Of a stretch of 5,653 nucleotides of DNA, positions 1-5,459 are shown in pieces. The position numbers and the translations under genes were made by a program. The notes beneath the pieces are model-generated. The model saw only the letters and a list, made by a program, of their open reading frames with translations, did not search any database and was not told where the DNA came from. The first letter of the stretch is position 1. Every line of letters begins with the position of its first letter. The DNA comes from an uncultured Clostridia bacterium (GTDB lineage Bacteria > Bacillota_A > Clostridia > TANB77 > CAG-508). The stretch spans positions 1-5,653 of the forward strand of contig CATKFT010000225.1 of assembly GCA_949747745.1 (NCBI GenBank), read 5' to 3'.

Positions 1-10
1 GATTGATTTT

Positions 11-46
11 CATATCTATCTGTTCTATAAAGTTCGAACAGATATG
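11..46. repeat. Inverted repeat just past the tRNA 3' end
   Basis: TATCTGTTC (17-25) is complementary to GAACAGATA (36-44), giving a 9-bp stem with a 10-base loop. The outer bases CATATC (11-16) can also pair with GATATG (41-46) if a duplicated TATC (17-20) bulges out. It lies a few bases downstream of the minus-strand tRNA, where a terminator or 3' processing structure would be expected. No T-run follows on either strand, so a classical intrinsic terminator is not supported. Its function is unknown. Confidence 0.5.
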
Positions 47-50
47 TCGT

Positions 51-126
51 TGGAGCTTCCAACGGGAATTGAACCCGTGACCTCTACCTTACCAAGGTAG
101 CACTCTACCTACTGAGCTATGGAAGC
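51..126 (-). tRNA. tRNA-Thr (anticodon GGU)
   Basis: Read on the minus strand, this folds as a complete 76-nt cloverleaf. The acceptor stem GCTTCCA/TGGAAGC is seven perfect pairs, with discriminator U and an encoded CCA tail (51-53). The D arm is GCTC/GAGT around AGTAGGTA. The anticodon stem CTACC/GGTAG carries the loop TTGGTAA, which puts the anticodon GGT at 91-93. The T arm is ACGGG/CCCGT around TTCAATT. Anticodon GGU reads the threonine codons ACC and ACU. The anticodon loop is a normal seven bases, so this tRNA has no obvious part in the CGG recoding proposed elsewhere in the window. It is transcribed divergently from the thioesterase gene. Confidence 0.97.
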
Positions 127-148
127 ATTTTTCTAATTTACAAATTTT

Positions 149-177
149 ATTATATGTGTTACAATAACTTTTGTCAA
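149..177 (-). promoter_or_regulatory. Consensus sigma-A promoter of tRNA-Thr
   Basis: On the minus strand, TTGACA (172-177) and TATAAT (149-154) both match the consensus at six of six bases and are separated by exactly 17 bases. Transcription would begin near 141-143, leaving a leader of about 15 bases before the mature tRNA at 126. A perfect promoter suits a strongly expressed stable-RNA gene. Confidence 0.9.
157..165 (+). promoter_or_regulatory. Possible extended -10 promoter of the thioesterase gene
   Basis: TG (157-158), one base, then TACAAT (160-165) forms an extended -10 element. A poor -35 (TTACAA, 138-143) lies 16 bases upstream. The start would fall near 172, giving a 5' leader of about 40 bases that includes the ribosome-binding site at 197-201. 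It interleaves with the tRNA promoter on the other strand, so the two could compete for polymerase. Confidence 0.4.
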
Positions 178-211
178 TAATTTAATAAAAATTTGTAGGA
201 GTTGAATATAA

Positions 212-949
212 ATGGCTATTATAGAACATAATTTTGAAATAGGTTTTCGTGATGTAGGAAAAAGTAATAAATTAACAAACAAGGCTTTACTTGGTTTTTT
301 AGAAGACATTGCAGGAATGCATTCTAGTCAAGTTGGTTTTGGTTTAAATGATATTGAAAAAACTGGTCTTACTTGGATATTATTAAATTGGAAAGTTAAA
401 GTATTTAAAAGACCATTATATGGTGAAACTATTTTAGTAAAAACTTGGGCAAGAGATACTGCAAAATTTTACACTTATCGTGATTTTGAAGTATATGATA
501 ACAATAATAATAAAATTGCAATTGCAACTACAAAATGGGTTCTAATAGATGCAAAAACAATGAGTTTAATTAAAATTTCAGATGATGTTATTGCTCCATA
601 TCATTTAGAAACTAAAAAGGTATTTTTAGATGAGCCTGAACCAAATAAATTATTAGAACCTAAAGAATTTTCTTTTACTTCTAACTACACTGTGCAAAGA
701 AGAGATATAGATATTAATATGCATGTACATAATGTTACTTATTTGGATATAGCATATGAAGTATTACCTTCTATAGTTTACGAAAATATTTCTTTTGATT
801 CTTTTGAAATTATGTATAAAAAAGAATCAAAACTTGGTGAAACATTAAAATGTTTTTACTGTAAAATAGATTCTTCTCATTATATTGTACTTAAAACATT
901 TGATGAGAAAAATATTCATTGTATTGTTAAATTTAATGAACACTCTTAA
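212..949 (+). CDS. Acyl-ACP thioesterase (FatA/FatB-like, double hotdog)
   Basis: This predicted soluble cytoplasmic enzyme of 245 residues hydrolyses acyl-ACP thioesters and releases free fatty acids from fatty-acid synthesis. The length fits bacterial members of the family (Pfam Acyl-ACP_TE), which consist of two hotdog folds. The first hotdog, about residues 1-125, carries the family stretches TWARD (78-82) and TKWVLID (107-113). The second hotdog holds RRDIDINMHVHN (163-174). By analogy with plant FatB, D167, N169 and H171 are the catalytic-site residues, and E205 in YKKES (202-206) is the matching glutamate. The position where plant enzymes have cysteine is serine 206, and the usual HVNN is HVHN. 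The start is supported by AGGAG at 197-201, ten bases upstream. The reading frame is uninterrupted and contains no CGG triplet. It appears to be monocistronic, although I see no convincing terminator before the next gene. Substrate chain length cannot be told from the sequence. Confidence 0.92.
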   Translation: MAIIEHNFEIGFRDVGKSNKLTNKALLGFLEDIAGMHSSQVGFGLNDIEKTGLTWILLNWKVKVFKRPLYGETILVKTWARDTAKFYTYRDFEVYDNNNNKIAIATTKWVLIDAKTMSLIKISDDVIAPYHLETKKVFLDEPEPNKLLEPKEFSFTSNYTVQRRDIDINMHVHNVTYLDIAYEVLPSIVYENISFDSFEIMYKKESKLGETLKCFYCKIDSSHYIVLKTFDEKNIHCIVKFNEHS

Positions 950-1107
950 AGAAAACTTCTTGTAATGTTTTAGGAATTATAGTCAAATTTAACTCTTTAC
1001 TAAGATAAAACAATATTTACTAATTTTACTTATTGTAGCAATTGAAAAATTATAAATATCTGTAATATGAAATATATTAAAAATATCGAAAAAGGATTGA
1101 TTTTCTA

Positions 1108-2917
1108 ATGGCTTTTGATGGAATTGTAACAAGACAAATAATTAATGAATTAAGTTTTAGCCTTATAAATGGCAAAATAAATAAAGTTTTTCAGCCTAAT
1201 AAAAATGAAATTTTATTAGGTATTTATGCTAACCGGAAAAAACCTTTTACTATTAATAAATATTGATTCTTCAAATTGTCGTATGCATATAACTACTACC
1301 TCTCGCCCAAATCCACTTAGTGCACCTAATTTTTGTATGTTACTTAGAAAGCATCTAATTGGTATGAAAATAAATTCAATTTCCAATAATGGTTTAGAAA
1401 GAATTATTACTATTGAACTTACAGGTTTTAATGAATTAAACGATTTCATTACTAAAAAACTTGTAATTGAACTTATGGGAAAACATGGAAATATCATTCT
1501 TTTAAATGAAAATAATATGATAATAGATAGTATAAGACATTTAGATACTTTTTCAAATTCAACAAGAGATATTCTTCCTGCACATGAATACGTACTTCCA
1601 TTAGGAGATAAACTTGATTTTCTTAATATTAATTCTTTTGAAGAATTTTACAAAGCTATATTAAATGATAATTTTTTTAATAGTACATCTAATGATATCT
1701 ATAATACCAATATTCCCATATCAAATAAAGATTTTTATTGCACATCTATAGATTGTATTAATATAATTTCAAATACATTTACTGGTATTAGTAAAACTTT
1801 TTTAGAATATTTATTACAAAAACTATCTCTTACTAATAATATATCAAAAGATAACCTTGAAACACTTTATAATGAAATTAAACATATTGTAAATTCTAAA
1901 AATCTTAGTTGTTTACTATATAAAACTTCAAATAAAAATGACTATGTAATAGATATATCTAATGATGAAGAGCCTTTTAAAGTTAATTTCTTTATTGATG
2001 ATTTCTATTTAGAAAAAGAAAATATTGAAGAATTTATAACGTATAGAAATAGTATGCTAAAATTAATTTTAGCAGAATTAAAAAAATATACCTCTAGACT
2101 TAGCAATATAAACAAAAAGCTTGAAGAATGTTCAAATAAGGATATTTATAAACTATATGGTGAGATTATTACTGCTAATTTATATAAAATAGATAATAAT
2201 AAAAACTTAGACAAAATAGAACTGGAAAATTATTATGATAATACTAAAATAACAATACCTTTAGATAAAACTATTTCTCCTTCATATAATGCAAAAAAGT
2301 TTTTTAAAAAGTACAATAAATTAAAAAATGCCTGTATAATAGTAAATAAACAAAAAAGTGATACTTCAAATGAAATAAATTATATAGAAAGTATAGTTTA
2401 TGAATTAGAAAATGCAAAAAACATTTCTGATGTTCATGCAATATATGATGAAATATCAGAAAATGTAATATTTAAAGATACTTTAAAAAATAATAAAAAT
2501 GTTAGAAATAAATCATCAAAAAATAAGCATTCTAAAAAAACTAAACAAACTGAAGAAGAATTTTCTCCAATTATCTATACTATAGATGGATATACCATCT
2601 ATGTAGGAAAAAACAATAAACAAAATGATTATTTAACACTAAAATTTGCTCATAAAAATGACTTATGGTTCCATACAAAAGATATACATGGTAGTCATGT
2701 TATTTTAAAAACAAATGGAGATGAAATAGAACAAACTTTAATAAATAAATGTGCAAGCATTGCAGCATATCACAGTAAAGCCTATAATTCTTCTAATGTA
2801 GCTGTAGATTACACTTTTGTAAGGTTTGTAAGAAAACAAACAAATGCAAAACCTGGTATGGTAATTTATACAAATTATTCTACTGTAAATGTACAGCCTA
2901 ATAACTCTAACATATAA
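1108..2917 (+). CDS. rqcH: RqcH / FbpA-like NFACT protein, read through one +1 shift
   Basis: RqcH binds stalled 50S subunits carrying a nascent chain and recruits tRNA-Ala to add C-terminal alanine tails that mark the chain for degradation. Older annotations call the family fibronectin-binding protein. The frame opens at ATG 1108 with the family start MAFDGIVTRQI, after AAAGGA at 1091-1096. It runs to N42 and then meets CGG at 1234, and without a shift it stops at TGA 1264-1266. Skipping C1234 restores NGKN and a frame open to 2917, giving 602 residues, a normal family length. The NFACT-N domain includes LLRKHL and the pair E97-R98, which aligns in position with the D97-R98 that B. subtilis RqcH needs for tRNA binding. 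A helical coiled-coil middle follows, about residues 300-450. A lysine-rich linker (about 460-480) leads to the NFACT-R domain, about 488-591, with DLWFHTKDIHGSHVIL and AKPGMVIYTN. Apart from the extra base I see no sign of decay. A standard pipeline would call a pseudogene or start the gene late at 1226. It could also be a sequencing error. Confidence 0.88.
1234..1237 (+). other. Putative +1 recoding site, AAC CGGA (RqcH N42-G43)
   Basis: In the upstream frame the codons are AAC (1231-1233) then CGG (1234-1236), with a stop at 1264. Dropping C1234 makes the next codon GGA (1235-1237), which gives IYANGKN, the sequence expected in NFACT-N domains. The frame after the shift stays open for 560 codons. 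Nothing else near the site resembles a known stimulator, and there is no slippery homopolymer at the junction itself. Whether this is a true shift or an inserted base cannot be decided from one sequence. Confidence 0.65.
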
Positions 2918-2926
2918 AACCACATT

Positions 2927-2954
2927 TCTTCTATAAAAACAAGAAGATTATTTG
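2927..2954 (+). terminator. Weak candidate terminator after rqcH
   Basis: TCTTCT (2927-2932) can pair with AGAAGA (2942-2947) across a nine-base loop, followed by TTATTTG. The stem is short and AT-rich. It lies just past the rqcH stop codon and ahead of the promoter of the next gene, but termination here is uncertain. Confidence 0.25.
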
Positions 2955-2976
2955 TCCAATATTAATAAAAAATTAA

Positions 2977-3005
2977 TTGGATATTTTCAAAAAATAGTAT
3001 ATAAT
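2977..3005 (+). promoter_or_regulatory. Probable promoter of the glycosyltransferase gene
   Basis: TATAAT (3000-3005) matches the -10 consensus fully. A poor -35, TTGGAT (2977-2982), stands exactly 17 bases upstream. Transcription would start near 3012, leaving a very short leader of about 20 bases before ATG 3031. That leader contains GGG and GTGAG, which may serve as the ribosome-binding site. Confidence 0.5.
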
Positions 3006-3030
3006 GTAAAAAAGGGATGTGAGATAATTT

Positions 3031-3724
3031 ATGAAATTTTTGAAAAGAATGTTTCTTGCTATTGTTATATTAGTAATATTAGTTGTTGGAGGAATAACTT
3101 TTATGGGATATTCTATGTATAATGAAGCAATTAATCGGAACTAGTATTGCTGATAAAATAGCAAAAATAAAAAAAGATGAAAATTATGTATCTATTAATG
3201 ATATTTCTGATGATTTCAAAAATGCTCTTATTGCTATTGAAGATCATAGATTCAAAGATCATTCCGGTATAGATATTATAACAACTACTAGGTCCATGAT
3301 TGAAAATATACGAGAAAAAGATATAGTAGCACGGTCGGAAGTACTATTACTCAACAAACAGGAAGACTTTTATATTTCACCCAAGAACAACGTTTTACAA
3401 GAAAAGTAGCAGAATTATTTGTAGCATTTGATTTAGAAAAGAATTATTCTAAAAATGATATTTTAGAATTATATATTAATATTATATACTATGGAAATGG
3501 ATATTATGGAATTAGAGAAGCAAGCCTTCGGATATTTTAATAAAGAACCAAAAGATTTAACACTAAATGAAGCCTCTCTTCTTGCAGGAATTCCTAATGC
3601 ACCTAGTGTATATGCTCCAAATAAAAATTTAGACCTTGCAAAAAAAAGACAAAAAGCAGTTCTTTCTGCAATGGTAAAGTATAATTATATAACTGAAGAA
3701 CAAAAAATAGAAGCTTTAAAATAA
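3031..3724 (+). CDS. Membrane-anchored GT51 peptidoglycan glycosyltransferase, read through four +1 shifts
   Basis: GT51 enzymes polymerise lipid II into glycan strands on the outer face of the membrane. Read from ATG 3031 and skipping one C at 3136, 3332, 3336 and 3529, the gene gives 229 residues. It has a short basic N terminus and one hydrophobic anchor (about 8-28). The catalytic domain has EDHRFKDHSGID (70-81; catalytic E70) and GGSTITQQ (101-108). It also has RKVAE (123-127; second glutamate E127), ILELYIN (143-149) and GYFNK with LTLNEASLLAG (166-185). There is no transpeptidase domain and the frame ends cleanly before a terminator, so it is probably a monofunctional transglycosylase rather than a cut-off class A penicillin-binding protein. 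Without shifts the frame stops at 3142-3144. Ordinary annotation would show a pseudogene or two fragments (3122-3409 and 3491-3724). The intact motifs and four identical lesions argue against random decay. Systematic read error remains possible. Confidence 0.87.
3136..3139 (+). other. Putative +1 recoding site, AAT CGGA (N35-G36)
   Basis: After the membrane anchor the frame from 3031 reads ATT AAT CGG AAC TAG and ends at 3144. Skipping C3136 gives N-G-T-S-I and opens the next 65 codons, which include the catalytic EDHRF motif. The anchor is upstream and the catalytic domain downstream, so an unshifted ribosome would make only a 37-residue membrane peptide. Confidence 0.65.
3332..3339 (+). other. 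Putative double +1 recoding site, GCA CGGT CGGA (G101-G102)
   Basis: The conserved glycine pair of the GT51 motif GGSTITQQ is encoded as C-GGT-C-GGA. Dropping C3332 and C3336 gives A-G-G-S-T-I-T-Q-Q exactly. With neither dropped, the frame continues without any GT51 similarity and stops at 3407-3409. Two shifts on consecutive codons mean the P-site codon at the second event is itself the GGT just reached by the first. Confidence 0.68.
3529..3532 (+). other. Putative +1 recoding site, CTT CGGA (L165-G166)
   Basis: The frame reads GCA AGC CTT CGG ATA TTT TAA and stops at 3540. Skipping C3529 gives EASLGYFNKEPKDLTLNEAS, the expected end of the GT51 domain, and the frame runs to 3724. An unshifted product would lack the last 64 residues. 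Confidence 0.65.
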
Positions 3725-3806
3725 GAATTATTTAAAAAAATAATTAATTACTGCTGTATACAATTTATATAATAATTTTTAAGAAGTTTTGGTCAAGATT
3801 ATTAAT

Positions 3807-3840
3807 AGCCCCCTTAAATTAAAGGGGGCTTTATAGAAGT
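3807..3840. terminator. Strong hairpin terminator between convergent genes
   Basis: AGCCCCCTT (3807-3815) and AAGGGGGCT (3822-3830) form a perfect nine-pair GC-rich stem with a six-base loop. TTTATAG follows on the plus strand, and ATTAATAATCTT follows on the minus strand. It lies 82 bases after the glycosyltransferase stop and 14 bases past the stop of the minus-strand gene, so it probably ends transcription from both sides. Confidence 0.88.
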
Positions 3841-3843
3841 TTT

Positions 3844-4506
3844 CTACCTATTTGATATTTTTGTTCTATTCATTTTATTATAATAAACCTTATCCATTAC
3901 CTTATCAGAATAATGCTTGTCTAAGAAAAAATCTAATTTTGTATGTGGTTCAATCTTTTGCTGTCTTGCATTTTGCCTTGCACCTGCTACACAAGATATT
4001 CCTATATTCATTACCATAAAAATTGCAAAAACTAATGTAACATATTTAAATTCATTTCTATAAATATAAATATCCATTTTCTTTATAATTGGTAATATAA
4101 ATTTTATAAAAAGCACTCCTGCAATTCCCCAACAAAAGCAAAATAACAAGCTAGTTCTTCCACCTATATTTAAAAACATATCACTATAATCCCAAGATAC
4201 TGTTCCAAAACATATTTCTTGAAATAAAGAACAAAAATATTCAATACAACCACCAAGTAACATACTAAGTGCAAAAACTTTTTTCATATCTTTTACATTG
4301 CTTATAATAACATAATATAAAACTAGTCCAATTCCATATACAGGTATAAATGGCCCATAAATTAGACCTTGTCTAATTTTAAAAGTTTTATCAAATATTA
4401 TTCCAACAATTGTTTCCATTATACAACCGATAATGCTTCCTATTAAGAAAATCCAAAAAATTTTAACAAGTAATTTTTTCACTTCTTTAGATTTACTTTT
4501 ATCCAT
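3844..4506 (-). CDS. CmpB-family (DUF1113) multispanning membrane protein
   Basis: This 220-residue protein matches the family often labelled putative ABC transporter permease (Pfam ABC_trans_CmpB). Its biochemical role is not established, and no ATPase partner is present here. About five membrane segments are visible (roughly 12-36, 47-68, 77-98, 116-142 and 153-174). Family features are IGCIMET (26-32), RQGLIYGPFIPVYGIG (45-60), and GGCIEYF followed by WDYSD (85-109). NIGGRTSL and WGIAG (113-130) and a polar C-terminal tail of about 45 residues complete the pattern. The ATG start at 4506 has AAGAGGG at 4514-4520, seven bases upstream. The gene is convergent with the glycosyltransferase gene, has its own promoter, and appears monocistronic. 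It contains one CGG across a codon boundary (ATC GGT, near 4427) with no effect on the frame, a useful internal control for the recoding idea. Confidence 0.88.
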   Translation of the reverse strand: MDKSKSKEVKKLLVKIFWIFLIGSIIGCIMETIVGIIFDKTFKIRQGLIYGPFIPVYGIGLVLYYVIISNVKDMKKVFALSMLLGGCIEYFCSLFQEICFGTVSWDYSDMFLNIGGRTSLLFCFCWGIAGVLFIKFILPIIKKMDIYIYRNEFKYVTLVFAIFMVMNIGISCVAGARQNARQQKIEPHTKLDFFLDKHYSDKVMDKVYYNKMNRTKISNR

Positions 4507-4616
4507 AATTACACCCTCTTTTACTACATCTATTGCTTCATTTTTGTTTTACTAATTATCTTTTGTATATTAATTTATCATATAATTATTAATTTTATAT
4601 TAACAAATACTTAAAT

Positions 4617-4645
4617 ATTATACCATATTTTTTTCGTGGTGTCTA
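4617..4645 (-). promoter_or_regulatory. Promoter of the CmpB-like gene
   Basis: On the minus strand, TAGACA (4640-4645, five of six consensus) and TATAAT (4617-4622, six of six) are 17 bases apart. TGG directly before the -10 makes it an extended -10. Initiation near 4610 gives a 5' leader of about 100 bases. The -35 lies at the edge of the GC-richer patch to its right. Confidence 0.75.
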
Positions 4646-4804
4646 TTCCACTGCGTTTGACCTATGAGTTTCTTGCTTGAAACCTGGCCACTCTTTAACC
4701 AAGTAACCAATCCAATCGTTGTTAGCATTTTGTCTTTGCTGTTAGCTGTGGTAAGTTGCTACGGAATTGTTAGCATAGTCAAATATACTTGGGAACACGA
4801 TTAA
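4630..4804. other. GC-richer patch of unknown origin
   Basis: Bases 4641-4800 contain about 40% G+C by hand count, against roughly 25% in the flanking genes. Both strands give protein-like readings: a 46-codon frame on the plus strand (4664-4804), and a minus-strand frame from about 4741 down to 4646 that reads NANNDWIGYLVKEWPGF and ends in stops. I recognise neither. The patch looks like a fragment of foreign DNA or a remnant of a mobile element next to the transposase remnant. I see no tRNA, group II intron end or clear RNA fold in it. Confidence 0.5.
4664..4804 (+). CDS. Possible small single-pass membrane peptide, 46 residues
   Basis: ATG 4664 opens a 46-codon frame ending at TAA 4802-4804. 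The start is polar (MSFLLETWPLFNQVTNP), a hydrophobic stretch of about 22 residues (18-39) follows, and the tail is KYTWEHD, the shape of a small membrane protein such as those in phages or mobile elements. No Shine-Dalgarno sequence precedes it and I do not recognise the family. The opposite strand is also partly open, so this may be chance or a remnant. Confidence 0.25.
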   Translation: MSFLLETWPLFNQVTNPIVVSILSLLLAVVSCYGIVSIVKYTWEHD

Positions 4805-4973
4805 AGACAAGAGAAGTAGGAAAGGACAGCATCTATTTATGCAGTTCTTTCCCTTTTCTTTATATAATATGAAAGTCATACAAAAGAAATGGAAGAGTGA
4901 AGATAAAGAAAAACAACAAAAATAAACCAAATCATATAATTTGGAAATGGGAATATATAAAAATAGAGAAAAG
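4805..4973. other. Low-information stretch with no convincing gene
   Basis: The plus strand is purine-rich here and contains a short frame ending at TAA 4923-4925, whose last part reads MKVIQKKWKSEDKEKQQK. It is preceded by GGAAAGGA but is under 30 codons from its best start. I regard it as a remnant or chance. The minus-strand frame across it is a hydrophobic low-complexity reading of the same A-rich DNA. No terminator hairpin was found after the zinc-ribbon gene. Confidence 0.4.
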
Positions 4974-5222
4974 CTAATTATCCTTATAAATGTGATGAAA
5001 ACCTCTTTTAGAATGATAGTCCATTGGAACGCATTTATCAAAATTACACTTAGCACAGATAGTATAAGGTGGAGTTGAAATAGGTAAGCCATTCCAATCA
5101 TCTTCTTGTTCAAATTCTAAAACAGCTTCAATAGGAGCATCAAATTTGTATTTACATTTTGGACAGATGTAAGCAACTGTCTTACCACTTAATTTAAATG
5201 GAAAAGCATTAAAATCAAACAT
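4974..5222 (-). CDS. Small zinc-ribbon protein next to the transposase remnant
   Basis: This 82-residue protein has two CxxC pairs, CPKC (20-23) and CAKC (56-59), plus Cys64, as expected of a zinc ribbon that binds one metal. The acidic middle (EFEQEDDWNG, 36-45) and the basic, histidine-containing tail (HSKRGFHHIYK, 70-80) look structured, so the gene appears intact. ATG 5222 has GAGG at 5230-5233, seven bases upstream, inside the 15-base gap after the transposase frame. This tight same-strand spacing suggests an accessory gene co-transcribed with the transposase. I do not know its function. It could act in DNA binding or target choice for the element, but that is inference. It contains no CGG. 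Confidence 0.65.
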   Translation of the reverse strand: MFDFNAFPFKLSGKTVAYICPKCKYKFDAPIEAVLEFEQEDDWNGLPISTPPYTICAKCNFDKCVPMDYHSKRGFHHIYKDN

Positions 5223-5237
5223 AATAAAACCTCATTT

Positions 5238-5459
5238 CTAATTAATACAGAGGACAAAATTCATTTTGGTATCACATTTAGGACAATTATAAGGATCTCT
5301 ATTAAAACTTAATAAAATACTAGATTGATATTTAAGAAGATGTTTTCTCCAAACTTTAACATGTTCCCTAATAAGAAGATGCATAGTAGGATGAAGAAAA
5401 TGTTTTTTTCTATAAAAACCATAATATCTAATTATTTTATCTACTTTACCTTTTTTCAC
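5238..5459 (-). pseudogene. C-terminal remnant of an IS91-like (Y2) transposase
   Basis: The 73-codon frame carries IIRYYGFYRKKH (9-20), then VWRKHLLKYQSSILLSF (36-52), and RDPYNCPKCDTKM (54-66). This order, an R-Y-Y-G-F-Y element followed by an arginine/tryptophan helix and a DP..CP.C zinc knuckle close to the C terminus, is how IS91-like HUH transposases end. The HUH motif, the catalytic tyrosines and the N-terminal zinc domain are absent. The apparent GTG start at 5459 has no ribosome-binding site, and the frame meets TAA a few codons upstream, so this is a fragment of a protein that is normally 300-400 residues. A neighbouring frame directly upstream (ADTMKMGKADKSEIT) may be part of the same gene after a frameshift. 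Other lesions are likely. Confidence 0.65.

Noticed and set aside
1216..1497. 93-codon minus-strand frame, and a similar one at 2738-2923
   Set aside because: Both lie opposite the well-supported rqcH coding frame, have no ribosome-binding site and no family motifs.
1226..2917. RqcH starting at ATG 1226
   Set aside because: This would remove the conserved N terminus (MAFDGIVTRQI and following residues), which is present with a ribosome-binding site at 1108 in the frame one base away.
3265..3270. TCC GGT as a sixth recoding site
   Set aside because: The C is needed to keep H-S-G-I-D in frame, and CGG is not in the reading frame here. The same holds for ATC GGT in the minus-strand gene near 4427.
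3122..3409. Independent gene starting at ATG 3122, and another at 3491-3724
   Set aside because: Both are pieces of one GT51 protein. The membrane anchor lies upstream in the 3031 frame, and the GGSTITQQ motif falls between the pieces. Neither piece has its own ribosome-binding site.
4636..4651. GTGG...CCAC inverted repeat as an operator over the CmpB-gene -35
   Set aside because: Only four base pairs match, which is expected by chance.
4742..5113. 123-codon minus-strand frame
   Set aside because: It overlaps the zinc-ribbon gene in another frame, is a hydrophobic low-complexity translation of A-rich DNA, and matches no family I recognise.
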